From assembly GCA_910580225.1 (NCBI GenBank), contig CAJTXE010000040.1, forward strand, positions 1-38,006: DNA of 38,006 nt. The letters run 5' to 3'. This stretch comes from an uncultured Acetatifactor sp. (GTDB lineage Bacteria > Bacillota > Clostridia > Lachnospirales > Lachnospiraceae). The notes beneath the pieces are model-generated. The model was not told the DNA's origin. It saw nothing but the letters and a program-made list of their open reading frames with translations, and searched no databases. Below, one piece after another: positions 16,355-24,311 of the stretch (the stretch's first letter is position 1; the number at the start of each line of letters is the position of its first letter). A program made the translations under genes and the position numbers.

Positions 16355-17029
16355 ATGAAAAACAACAACTACAGAACAAATATGGGCAAAAGGATAATGG
16401 GATTGATGGCAGTCATGGTACTTTCTGCTTCACTTTTGTCCGGGTGCGGCCAGAGTAATAGAGATGCGGAAAGTGTAAGGGACACCGTATCCATCGGAGA
16501 GGACAGGACGGAAGCACAAAGACCAGAAAGCAATGCCGGAACAGGCGATTTTTCTGAAAATGGTACAGATACAGAAAATATGGAAAATCAGACTGGTGGG
16601 GATCAGACAACGGAAAGTGGAGGTACACAGCTGGAAGTCCGGTTCGGGGATAGCGGTGAGCCATTTATGATGACGCTTTTAGACAATGAGACTGCCGCAG
16701 CCATTGCGAGGTATGTAGGAACTTCTGACTGGAGGCTTCCTATCTATGAACGGGATGCAGACGCGGACTACAGCGTGCTGCAGTATTATGACATCCCCAG
16801 CAGGTATGAGATTCCATCCAATTCGGAAACGGTGACAGAAGCAAAGGCAGGAGACGTATTTTATTCGGATCCGAACCGCATCGTATTATTTTACCATGAT
16901 GCAGAGATTTCAGCAGAATATACAAAGATCGGCACGTTTGAGGCGACTGAAGAATTTATAACGGCAGTGGAAGAAAATCCGGTACTGGAAGGATGGGGAA
17001 ACAAGATTATTCAGATTTCACAGCCGTAA
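16355..17029 (+). CDS. Lipoprotein with cyclophilin-like domain
   Basis: A 224-residue protein with a signal peptide and lipobox LLSGC (C29), a long acidic Ser/Thr/Glu linker to about residue 95, then a cyclophilin-like fold (LEVRFGDSGEPFMMTLLDNETA, DIPSRYEI, KAGDVFYSDPNRIVLFYHDAEI, YTKIGTF). The fold is related to peptidyl-prolyl isomerases but lacks an obvious isomerase active site; the function is unknown. The start at 16355 has GGAAAGGA upstream; the in-frame ATG at 16322 would only lengthen the signal. A paralogue is at 23519. It is exported and anchored outside, near the ABC permease. Confidence 0.85.
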   Translation: MKNNNYRTNMGKRIMGLMAVMVLSASLLSGCGQSNRDAESVRDTVSIGEDRTEAQRPESNAGTGDFSENGTDTENMENQTGGDQTTESGGTQLEVRFGDSGEPFMMTLLDNETAAAIARYVGTSDWRLPIYERDADADYSVLQYYDIPSRYEIPSNSETVTEAKAGDVFYSDPNRIVLFYHDAEISAEYTKIGTFEATEEFITAVEENPVLEGWGNKIIQISQP

Positions 17030-17054
17030 ATGAAAACCAGAGTGAGGAATGGGT

Positions 17055-17639
17055 ATGGGTATTATTTCTTATTTAAAAACAGAATTAAAGGTCATTCGTG
17101 AAAGAGATCCTGCAATCAAAAGCAATCTGGAGATTATCCTATATCCCGGATTTAGGGCGGTTTTGTATTATCGACTGGCTCATAAGCTGTATCTGAGAAA
17201 ACATTTTTTCCTTGCAAGATGGATTTCTCAGAGGACAGCAAGAAAAACCGGAATTGAAATTCATCCGGGTGCAGTGATCGGAAAAAGATTTTTTATAGAT
17301 CACGGCAATGGAGTGGTCATTGGGGAAACTGCGGAGATTGGAGATAACGTCACAATGTATCACGGAGTTACCCTTGGCGGGGTAGGAAAAGAGCAGGGGA
17401 AGCGCCATCCGACAATCAAAGATAATGTGGTCATTGGCACAGGCGCTAAAATCCTAGGCAGCTTTACTGTAGGCGAAGGCGCCAAAATCGGGGCAGGAAC
17501 CGTTGTACTGAAGGAGGTTCCTGCAGGTGCCACGGTTGTTGGAGTTCAGGGACGGATTGTACAGGAAGGACAGTCAACAAAAATTTACCATAGCCAGAAG
17601 GGGGAAGGAGCATGTCGATTTTTAAGGGAGCCGGCGTAG
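17055..17639 (+). CDS. cysE: Serine O-acetyltransferase
   Basis: A 194-residue short form that acetylates L-serine with acetyl-CoA, the first step of cysteine synthesis. A helical N-terminal part (1-65) is followed by the left-handed beta-helix with hexapeptide repeats and the CysE signatures IHPGAVIGKRFFIDHGNG and MYHGVTLGG. It lacks the extra N-terminal helices of enteric enzymes, as do many Firmicutes forms. ATG at 17055 is chosen because GAGG is 7-8 bases away; ATG at 17049 is too close. It overlaps dapA by 28 bases, an unusual pairing of cysteine and lysine pathways in one transcript. No T-box or S-box leader is seen. Confidence 0.9.
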   Translation: MGIISYLKTELKVIRERDPAIKSNLEIILYPGFRAVLYYRLAHKLYLRKHFFLARWISQRTARKTGIEIHPGAVIGKRFFIDHGNGVVIGETAEIGDNVTMYHGVTLGGVGKEQGKRHPTIKDNVVIGTGAKILGSFTVGEGAKIGAGTVVLKEVPAGATVVGVQGRIVQEGQSTKIYHSQKGEGACRFLREPA

Positions 17640-18565
17640 CGATTATAACGCCGTTTCGTGAAGACGGAGGTGTCAATTATACAGAGTTTGACAGGCTGAC
17701 AGAGTTTCAGATTCAGAACGGAACGGATGCCATTATTGTGGCAGGCACCAGTGGGGAAGCATCTACGCTCACACATGGAGAACATCTGAATTTGATTCGG
17801 CATTGCGTCAGAACTGTGGCAGGAAGGGTGCCGGTAATTGCGGGAACGGGATCGAACTGTACTGAAACAGCAGTGAAACTTTCTGTGGAGGCAGAGAGAG
17901 CGGGAGCAGATGGTGTTCTACTGGTCTCTCCTTACTATAATAAGGCAACCCAGAATGGGTTGTACCAGCATTTTAAAACAGTAGCTGAAGCTATTCAGAT
18001 TCCTGTGTTGCTGTATAACGTTCCGGGAAGGACGGGATGTAATATTCAGCCGGAAACGATTGTCAGGCTGTGCCGTGAGGTGGAAAATATTGTAGGGGTA
18101 AAAGATGCAGGAGGAGACATTTCCCAAACAGCAAAACTTTTGGCTCTGGCAGAGGGTGAAGTGGATGTATATTCCGGCAATGACGATCAGATTGTGCCTG
18201 TTCTTTCATTGGGTGGGAAAGGCGTTATTTCGGTGCTGTCTAATGTAGCACCCAGGCAGACACACGATATCTGCCAGTTGTATTTTGAAGGAAAGACAGC
18301 GGAGAGTGCTGCGCTGCAGCTGCAATCTATGGAACTGATTGAGGCTTTGTTTTGTGAGGTGAATCCGATTCCGGTAAAAAGCGCCCTGAATCTTATGGGA
18401 TTTGCGGCAGGTATTCCGAGAATGCCTCTTACAGAGTTGGAAGAGGTAAATAAAAGAAAGCTGGAGCAGGCAATGAAAGCATATGGCATAATGTTGACAC
18501 AGAAGGGCGTTGCATCAACTTTTGATTCCATATGCACTGAAGCGCATGTGATCATGGAATATTAG
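17612..18565 (+). CDS. dapA: 4-hydroxy-tetrahydrodipicolinate synthase
   Basis: A 317-residue TIM-barrel lyase, slightly longer than the usual 290-295. It condenses pyruvate with aspartate semialdehyde. Family motifs are VAGTSGEASTLTHGEH, YYNKATQNG, LYNVPGRTG with Y135, and the Schiff-base lysine K164 in GVKDAGGD. A strong GGAAGGAG lies inside the end of cysE. The canonical residues support DapA, but close relatives (N-acetylneuraminate lyase or keto-acid aldolases) share the barrel, so a paralogous role is possible in this accessory region. Confidence 0.88.
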   Translation: MSIFKGAGVAIITPFREDGGVNYTEFDRLTEFQIQNGTDAIIVAGTSGEASTLTHGEHLNLIRHCVRTVAGRVPVIAGTGSNCTETAVKLSVEAERAGADGVLLVSPYYNKATQNGLYQHFKTVAEAIQIPVLLYNVPGRTGCNIQPETIVRLCREVENIVGVKDAGGDISQTAKLLALAEGEVDVYSGNDDQIVPVLSLGGKGVISVLSNVAPRQTHDICQLYFEGKTAESAALQLQSMELIEALFCEVNPIPVKSALNLMGFAAGIPRMPLTELEEVNKRKLEQAMKAYGIMLTQKGVASTFDSICTEAHVIMEY

Positions 18566-18594
18566 GATAAAGGACACCGGTAAGGAGGAAACAG

Positions 18595-18822
18595 ATGTCT
18601 ACAACATTAAGCATCTCTTTGAGCAGCTTGGAAAGAATTAAAAATTTTGAATCTCTTATTGCAGATATGAAAGGGAAATTTGCTTTGTGCTCCGGCCATT
18701 ATGTGGTGGAAGCTAAATCCGTCATGGGGATTCTCAGTATGGATCTGTCGAAACCGATACTATTGAAAATTTCTGACACATCTGAAAAGAACGTAGAAAT
18801 TTTAAGGCAATACTGCGCTTAG
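18595..18822 (+). CDS. HPr-like protein lacking the phosphorylatable histidine
   Basis: A 75-residue protein related to the phosphocarrier HPr: VEAKSVMGILSMDLSKPILLKI matches the Ser46-region motif (xSIMGVMSL). The N-terminal GLHARPA loop with catalytic His15 is replaced by a sequence without it (LERIKNFESLIADMKGKF). It therefore cannot act as a PTS phosphocarrier in the usual way but could be a regulatory or structural homologue; the serine of KSVMG is retained. AAGGAGG precedes the ATG. It is read with dapA, 29 bases downstream. Confidence 0.6.
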   Translation: MSTTLSISLSSLERIKNFESLIADMKGKFALCSGHYVVEAKSVMGILSMDLSKPILLKISDTSEKNVEILRQYCA

Positions 18823-18932
18823 AAAATGCTGATAAGAAGGCTGGATGGTAAAGGCGATAGCTGAAATATCTGGGTATGGATTTATTGATATAAAGATATC
18901 ATGCGAGACATGCAGACAAAATGGAGAAAAAG

Positions 18933-19883
18933 ATGAACAAGACAGCAAGTGCTTTTGTGATGGTGATATTTTGCATCGGAATGTTGACGGCATGTGCCGG
19001 GAAGGAGGACATTGACACAATAAGTTCTCATACGGAGGAGTATTGGGCTGAGGAATCGGATATTGGCGGGATGCAAGCAACAATGGTGGATGGTACAAAG
19101 ACAGATACAGAAACAGATACAGAGGAATTTACATATGAAACACAGACATTATATGCAGGGAATGGAGACGACCGGATCTATGGTATTGTATATATTCCCC
19201 AGGATGCAGGAGAACAAATGCCCGCTGTCATTTACAGCCATGGGTTTGGAGGTACGCATCACAGCGGCATGGCTTATGCGGATATACTCGCAAGAAATGG
19301 GTATGTAGTTTATTGTTTTGATTTCCGTGGCGGCGGGCCTGGCAGCCAGAGTGATGGTTCTATGACAGAAATGTCCCTGCTTACGGAACAGTCGGATCTG
19401 GAGGCCGTGCTTACTATGGTACAGGGATTGTCTTATGTAGATGGCAGCAGCATTGTTTTACTGGGAGAAAGTCAGGGCGGAGCAGTATCAGCAGTCACTT
19501 CCGCAGCACACCAGGATGAGGTGGACGGACTTATACTGCTGTATCCTGCTTTTGTAATGGCGGATAATACAAGGAAAGAATTTAACAGTCTGGAAGATAT
19601 TTCCGAAACATATACCCTAATGGGAATGACAGTCGGCCGCAGATATGCGGAAGATTTGCTGGATTATGACTTTTATCAGGTGATTGGGCAATATGATAAA
19701 GACGTGCTTTTGCTGCATGGAGATGCTGACAGAATTGTACCGATTTCCTATTCGGAAAGAGCAGTTCAGGTGTATCCGTCAGCACAGCTTGAAACATTTT
19801 CAGGAACCGGGCATGGCTTCTATAGGAATGATGTGGAGAAAGCCGCTGATTATATTTTAGAATATTTGAAAGAACATTTCTGA
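18933..19883 (+). CDS. Lipoprotein alpha/beta hydrolase
   Basis: A 316-residue secreted lipoprotein with lipobox MLTAC, an acidic linker, and an alpha/beta hydrolase fold starting near residue 70. The oxyanion loop is YSHGFGGTHHSG, the nucleophile elbow GESQGG holds S180, the acid lies in LLHGDADRIVP and the base in GTGHGFY. It should cleave esters or amides outside the membrane; substrate unknown. ATG at 18933 has GGAG 6 bases upstream, whereas the ATG at 18921 has none. It is the third exported hydrolase in the cluster after the two amidases. Confidence 0.87.
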   Translation: MNKTASAFVMVIFCIGMLTACAGKEDIDTISSHTEEYWAEESDIGGMQATMVDGTKTDTETDTEEFTYETQTLYAGNGDDRIYGIVYIPQDAGEQMPAVIYSHGFGGTHHSGMAYADILARNGYVVYCFDFRGGGPGSQSDGSMTEMSLLTEQSDLEAVLTMVQGLSYVDGSSIVLLGESQGGAVSAVTSAAHQDEVDGLILLYPAFVMADNTRKEFNSLEDISETYTLMGMTVGRRYAEDLLDYDFYQVIGQYDKDVLLLHGDADRIVPISYSERAVQVYPSAQLETFSGTGHGFYRNDVEKAADYILEYLKEHF

Positions 19884-19956
19884 CAATAATAGTTTCGTTC
19901 AGATTGGTTGAAGATTATGTTGTATGTGATACCAGGCTGGAAAAGGAGGAGGGCAT

Positions 19957-21069
19957 ATGCAGTATAAAGATTACAGAGACAATATAAAATTATCAAGACT
20001 TGGGATGGGAGTCATGCGGCTTCCGGTAAAAGACGGAAATGATGCTCTGATTGACTATGAGAAAGCAAAGCGTCTGATTGATCTGTGTATGGAGCAGGGG
20101 ATTAACTATTATGATACAGCATATATCTATCATGGCGGAAAGTCAGAGGAATTTTTGGGAAAAGCATTAGCAGCATACCCCAGAGACAGTTTCTATGTGA
20201 CAGATAAGTACAATTTCCAGGCAGAACCGGATTATAGGAAGCAGTTTGGGGAGCAGCTTACACGCCTTGGCATGGAGCGGATTGACTTTTATCTGCTCCA
20301 CGGTATTCAGGATCATTTTGCGGAAGAAATGGTTCGGAATGGATGTATCGCATACTTTGATGAGCAAAAGCGTCAGGGAAAAATCTACTATCTGGGCTTT
20401 TCTTTTCACGGAACCCCGCAGATGCTGAAATCCCTTTTAAAGCTGTATGCATGGGATTTTGTACAGATTCAGTTAAACTACTATGACTGGTATTTTCAAG
20501 ATGCCAAAGAGCTGTATGAAACTTTAGAAGAAGCAGGAATACCGGTGATGGTAATGGAACCAGTGCATGGCGGTTTGCTGGCAGACTTGACAGAGGATGC
20601 GGCAAAGGAATTGATGACAGGAGATACTGAAAAATCTCAGGCGTCCTGGGCCATGCGGTGGGTGATGGATCTTCCGAATGTACAGGTGGTGCTCAGCGGC
20701 ATGTCAGATGAGAGCCAGGTCATAGATAATATCAGGACTTTTTCGGAGGCACAACCTCTTACAGAGGAAGATCAGGAAAGGATAAAGAGAGCAGCCAGAA
20801 TTCAGCATTCCGACCTTGCGGTGGCCTGCACCGGATGCCGCTATTGCACACCGAACTGTCCGCAAGGGCTGGATATTCCCCTTTTACTTAAAAATTATAA
20901 CGAAGCAAAGATTGGGGGTGTATGGCGTATCAGTCATTTGAAAGAACTGCCACAGGAAAAGCGTCCTGAAGCCTGCATCGGCTGTGGTGTCTGTGTAGGG
21001 CATTGTCCCCAGGGATTCCATATCCCGCTAATTTTAAAAGAGCTGAACAAGATGCTGGAAGAAATATAA
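19957..21069 (+). CDS. Aldo/keto reductase with C-terminal 2x[4Fe-4S] domain
   Basis: A 370-residue oxidoreductase. The N-terminal TIM barrel of the aldo/keto reductase family (GMGVMRLPV, YDTAYIYHGGKSEEFLGKAL, VTDKYN, YLLHGI) is followed by a ferredoxin-like tail with cysteines 291/294/297/301 and 340/343/346/350 (CxxCxxCxxxCP twice). It probably couples NAD(P)H or ferredoxin to reduction of a carbonyl compound in the cytoplasm. AAGGAGG precedes the ATG. A strong terminator follows at 21086. Together with the two flavoproteins it gives the island a redox character. Confidence 0.92.
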   Translation: MQYKDYRDNIKLSRLGMGVMRLPVKDGNDALIDYEKAKRLIDLCMEQGINYYDTAYIYHGGKSEEFLGKALAAYPRDSFYVTDKYNFQAEPDYRKQFGEQLTRLGMERIDFYLLHGIQDHFAEEMVRNGCIAYFDEQKRQGKIYYLGFSFHGTPQMLKSLLKLYAWDFVQIQLNYYDWYFQDAKELYETLEEAGIPVMVMEPVHGGLLADLTEDAAKELMTGDTEKSQASWAMRWVMDLPNVQVVLSGMSDESQVIDNIRTFSEAQPLTEEDQERIKRAARIQHSDLAVACTGCRYCTPNCPQGLDIPLLLKNYNEAKIGGVWRISHLKELPQEKRPEACIGCGVCVGHCPQGFHIPLILKELNKMLEEI

Positions 21070-21085
21070 TATCTTTTGATGGAGA

Positions 21086-21126
21086 GAATCCCTGTTGCTT
21101 ACAAATACAGCAGAGGGGTTCTTTTT
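21086..21126 (+). terminator. Rho-independent terminator
   Basis: GAATCCCTGTTG pairs with CAGCAGAGGGGTTC (with wobble and one bulge) and is followed by five U residues. It ends the aldo/keto reductase transcript. Confidence 0.7.
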
Positions 21127-21156
21127 ATAGTTATTTACTATTGAAATTGATTAAAT

Positions 21157-21201
21157 ATAAGTATTTGCTATTTATATAATGCTTCTATATACTAAATTCA
21201 G
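21157..21201 (+). promoter_or_regulatory. Shared LysR-type promoter, copy 3
   Basis: ATAAGTATTTGCTATTT with -35 TTGCTA at 21165-21170, a 17-base spacer, -10 TATACT at 21188-21193, and ATTCAG ending at 21201. It drives the acetyltransferase gene 75 bases downstream. Confidence 0.65.
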
Positions 21202-21275
21202 GATGAAGAAAGAGCAAGCACCGCCAATGCTTTTTCACAATCAAAAAGGAAGATCAAAGAGTACAGGAGGATTTT

Positions 21276-21860
21276 ATGACCACAGAAACCTTTATTGAAA
21301 TTATGAATTCCGGGGAAAAGATTTTGTGCGGCTCCGATGTGCATCAGTATATGGGAAAGCTGAGCCAGGAGGCAATGAAAATAACCACCATGATAAATTG
21401 CGGTTATCATGAGCCGAAGGAAATACGGGAGCTGTTTTCCCTTCTTACAGGCAGGGAAGTGGATGAGAGTTTTGGAATGTTTCCACCGTTTTATACGGAC
21501 TGTGGAAAAAACATTCATATCGGGAGGAATGTTTTCTTTAATGGAGGATGCCGGTTCCAGGATCAGGGAGGCATCTATATTGATGACGGGGCATTGATTG
21601 GCCCGATGGTTGTTCTGGCTACTTTAAACCATGAGCAGAACCCGGAGTACCGGGGAGATCTTTTTCCAAAGCCGATTCATATAGGGAAAAATGTTTGGAT
21701 TGGAGCAAATGCCACAGTATTGCCGGGAGTCACCATTGGGGATGGGGCAATCGTAGCTGCCGGAGCAGTGGTTGCGAAGGATGTTCTGCCCGGTGTAATC
21801 GTGGGAGGTGTGCCTGCAAAGATACTCAAAAAGGTGGAAGCGGATAGCCGGGTGAGTTGA
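21276..21860 (+). CDS. Hexapeptide-repeat O-acetyltransferase (maltose/galactoside type)
   Basis: A 194-residue acetyl-CoA-dependent transferase of the LacA/Maa group. An N-terminal helical part is followed by a left-handed beta-helix. Typical motifs are FPPFYTDCGKNIHIGRNVFFNGGCRFQD, GALIGPMVVLATLNHE (catalytic His) and WIGANATVLPGVTIGDGAIVAAGAVV. Relatives acetylate sugars, and many members have unknown acceptors. ACAGGAGG precedes the ATG. It is expressed from the LysR-type promoter at 21157. Its TGA stop lies inside the 43-base repeat that carries the OmpR-type box for the next gene. Confidence 0.88.
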   Translation: MTTETFIEIMNSGEKILCGSDVHQYMGKLSQEAMKITTMINCGYHEPKEIRELFSLLTGREVDESFGMFPPFYTDCGKNIHIGRNVFFNGGCRFQDQGGIYIDDGALIGPMVVLATLNHEQNPEYRGDLFPKPIHIGKNVWIGANATVLPGVTIGDGAIVAAGAVVAKDVLPGVIVGGVPAKILKKVEADSRVS

Positions 21861-21920
21861 GAAATCTGCAAGAATTCATTTAGAAATTGTTTATTTTTAT
21901 GTTAGAGCCATGTTATCTGT
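21857..21920 (+). promoter_or_regulatory. OmpR-type box with promoter-like tail, copy 3
   Basis: It is identical to 10237-10279 over 43 bases and then similar to the -10-like TGTTATCT at 21911-21918. It contains TTTAGAAATTG at 21879-21889 with the following TTTATTTTT. It overlaps the acetyltransferase stop and stands about 100 bases before the DUF3737-LysE gene. Confidence 0.55.
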
Positions 21921-22014
21921 GTCCGGTATCCTTATCATAGAGTTCAGGAAAGAACAGCAGGATGAGAAAGAGAACGCAGAGAATTGTGTTTAAAAATTTT
22001 AGGAGGAAAAAATC

Positions 22015-23484
22015 ATGAAGACAAGAGAAATCAGACAGGAGTATTTGACAGGAGAAAGAGCGTTGTTTCAGGGGGCGGATTTGAAAATCTATGACAGCAT
22101 CTTTGCAGATGGGGAATCGCCGCTGAAAGAGAGCCATGACATTGAGCTGGAGAACTGCATGTTTAAATGGAAGTATCCCTTCTGGTATGCCAAAAATATC
22201 ACGGCAAGAAACTGTACCTGGTTTGAGATGGCCCGTGCAGGCGTATGGTATACAGATCATATTACGGTAGAGGATGCGGTGATTGAGGCTCCCAAGAATT
22301 TCCGTCGCTGCCGGGGTGTAAACCTGAAGAATGTAAACCTTCCCAATGCGGCTGAAACCCTCTGGAACTGCGAGGATGTGGAGCTTGACCATGTGACGGC
22401 AAAAGGCGACTATTTCGCCATGAACAGCCGGAATATGGTGCTTAGGGGCTTCCAGCTGGTGGGCAACTACTCCTTTGACGGGGTAAAGAATATGGAGATC
22501 CACAATGCCCATATGCTTTCAAAGGATGCTTTCTGGAACACGGAGAATGTGACAGTATATGATTCTTTTATCTCCGGTGAATACCTGGGCTGGAATGCAA
22601 AGAACCTGACACTTATAAACTGCACCATCGAGAGCCTCCAGGGGATGTGCTACATTGATAACCTGGTGATGAAAAACTGCAAGCTTATCAATACTACCCT
22701 TGCTTTTGAGTATTCTACGGTAGATGCGGAAATAACCGGGAAAATTGACAGTGTGATGAACCCATCCGGCGGAGTAATCCGGGCAGACCGTATTGATGAG
22801 CTGATTATTGAAAAAGATAAGGTAGATCCGGAAAAGACAAGGATCATTTGCAGAAGAGAACTGAAGGGAGGTGGTATGAGCCTGCTTTTGAAAGGGATTC
22901 TGATTGGATTGCTCTTTGGTGTACCGGTGGGGGCAGTAGGAGCCATGACCGTGCAGAGAACCTGGGAACACGGGATAAAGGCCGGCCTCCTTACGGGAAT
23001 GGGTTCCTCTGTGGCAGACTGCATTTATGCAGGAATCGGGGCTTTTGGACTGACCATAGTTTCCGATTTCCTTCTGGAACATCAGATGGTTATTCATCTT
23101 GTGGGCGGAGCAATCGTGTTGTATCTGGGAATCCGCCTGTTCTTCCGAAAAAGAGAAGAGGCGGAGGTTCCGGAAGTATCAGGAGGATGGAGGATGTTTC
23201 TGACATCATTTGCAGTAGGAATCACAAATCCGGCAGCAATCCTGACCTTTCTGTTTGCCTTCTCCTGGTTCGGCATTGCAGGAGGCAGCACAAAAGGGAA
23301 TGGCTGGCTGGTAGTTCTGGGAGTGTTCCTTGGAACCTATCTCTGGTGGGGAGGACTTACTGCTGCAGTTTCCCTGGCCAGAAAAAAGAAGAGAAAAAAC
23401 AGTTTTCAGAGGGTGAACCGGATTTTCGGGGCAGTTCTAAGCTTGTTCGGAGTCCTTGTCTTTATAAAGGCACTCCCCATATGA
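22015..23484 (+). CDS. DUF3737 beta-helix protein fused to LysE-family transporter
   Basis: A 489-residue fusion. Residues 1-286 are a complete DUF3737 protein, a repeat-rich beta-helix of unknown function (GERALFQGADLKIYDS, GESPLKESHDIEL, APKNFRRCRGV, DAFWNTENVTVYDSF). Residues 288-489 are a LysE/RhtB-type exporter (GLLFGVPVGAVGAMTV, GITNPAAILTF, about six helices). M288 at 22876 directly follows the internal ribosome site GGGAGGTGGT, so the transporter may also be made alone. DUF3737 and LysE proteins are normally separate, so a lost stop codon probably joined two operon genes. LysE proteins export amino acids. The promoter region is the OmpR-type box at 21857. Confidence 0.87.
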   Translation: MKTREIRQEYLTGERALFQGADLKIYDSIFADGESPLKESHDIELENCMFKWKYPFWYAKNITARNCTWFEMARAGVWYTDHITVEDAVIEAPKNFRRCRGVNLKNVNLPNAAETLWNCEDVELDHVTAKGDYFAMNSRNMVLRGFQLVGNYSFDGVKNMEIHNAHMLSKDAFWNTENVTVYDSFISGEYLGWNAKNLTLINCTIESLQGMCYIDNLVMKNCKLINTTLAFEYSTVDAEITGKIDSVMNPSGGVIRADRIDELIIEKDKVDPEKTRIICRRELKGGGMSLLLKGILIGLLFGVPVGAVGAMTVQRTWEHGIKAGLLTGMGSSVADCIYAGIGAFGLTIVSDFLLEHQMVIHLVGGAIVLYLGIRLFFRKREEAEVPEVSGGWRMFLTSFAVGITNPAAILTFLFAFSWFGIAGGSTKGNGWLVVLGVFLGTYLWWGGLTAAVSLARKKKRKNSFQRVNRIFGAVLSLFGVLVFIKALPI

Positions 23485-23518
23485 AACGATAACATAGAAA
23501 AAGAGGAGCAGATAGGCT

Positions 23519-24217
23519 ATGAAAAAATTTTGGGCTTTGCTGTGCATGGTGATAGTTATATTTTCGATGGCAGCATGTGGAAATATACAGGCACAGATGC
23601 CTGTTGACCAGGCAGAATCTCCCCTGGAAGAAGGGGCACCTCTGTCTGATCTTTCTGAAGAATCAGAGAATGCAGATGTTCAATCCGAGGCTATGGATTC
23701 CACGGAAACTAAGGCGGAGGGAATGCAGCCAGACACCATTTCCAATGAGTCAGAAAACATGACAGAATCAGCAGCAGATACGGAGGATGGGGAAACTGTA
23801 CCGGAAATGGAAATGAGTGAAACGGTTGGCACAGAAGCAGATATCCAAAATGGAGCAGAGGAGGCTGTAATGAATATGAAGGTACAGGTTGGCGATGCAG
23901 TATTTTCAGCCACATTAGAAGAAAATGAGGCAGTAGCTTCGTTTGTGGAAATGATGCGGGAAAATCCGGTGAGCATTCAGATGAGTGATTATTCCGGCTT
24001 TGAAAAGGTAGGTTCTTTGGGAACAAGCCTTCCTGCCAGCAACAGTCAGACCACAACCCATGCAGGAGATATTGTCTTATATAATGGAAACCAGATTGTT
24101 ATATTTTATGGCTCCAATTCGTGGAGCTATACAAGACTGGGGCATGTTGATGATCTGACCGGTTGGGAGGAAGCCCTTGGAAGCGGGGATGTGACGGTGA
24201 CATTCTCGCTGGAGTAA
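23519..24217 (+). CDS. Lipoprotein with cyclophilin-like domain
   Basis: A 232-residue lipoprotein with lipobox SMAAC (C20), a long acidic, Ser/Glu-rich linker (about 21-115), then a cyclophilin-like domain (MKVQVGDAVFSATLEENEAVASF, SLGTSLPASNSQTTTHAGDIVLY, NQIVIFYGSNSWSYTRLGHV). It is a paralogue of the protein at 16355 with a different linker. Function is unknown; such domains may bind peptides or act as adaptors outside the cell. A ribosome site (GAGGAGC) lies upstream, and it follows the DUF3737-LysE gene by 34 bases, so they are probably cotranscribed. Confidence 0.85.
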   Translation: MKKFWALLCMVIVIFSMAACGNIQAQMPVDQAESPLEEGAPLSDLSEESENADVQSEAMDSTETKAEGMQPDTISNESENMTESAADTEDGETVPEMEMSETVGTEADIQNGAEEAVMNMKVQVGDAVFSATLEENEAVASFVEMMRENPVSIQMSDYSGFEKVGSLGTSLPASNSQTTTHAGDIVLYNGNQIVIFYGSNSWSYTRLGHVDDLTGWEEALGSGDVTVTFSLE

Positions 24218-24311
24218 GATCCACATGACCTTTGGCGGTCAAATGCACGCTGCAGGCAGCGGGGTATTTGATTTTCGCAAATCAATTTGACAGAAAGTTT
24301 GGAGGTGCAGG

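Noticed and set aside
22848..23492. 214-residue open frame within the LysE part of the fusion
   Set aside because: It is the +1 frame shadow of a clear six-helix LysE transporter and has the Gly/Arg/Ser-rich composition typical of shadows.
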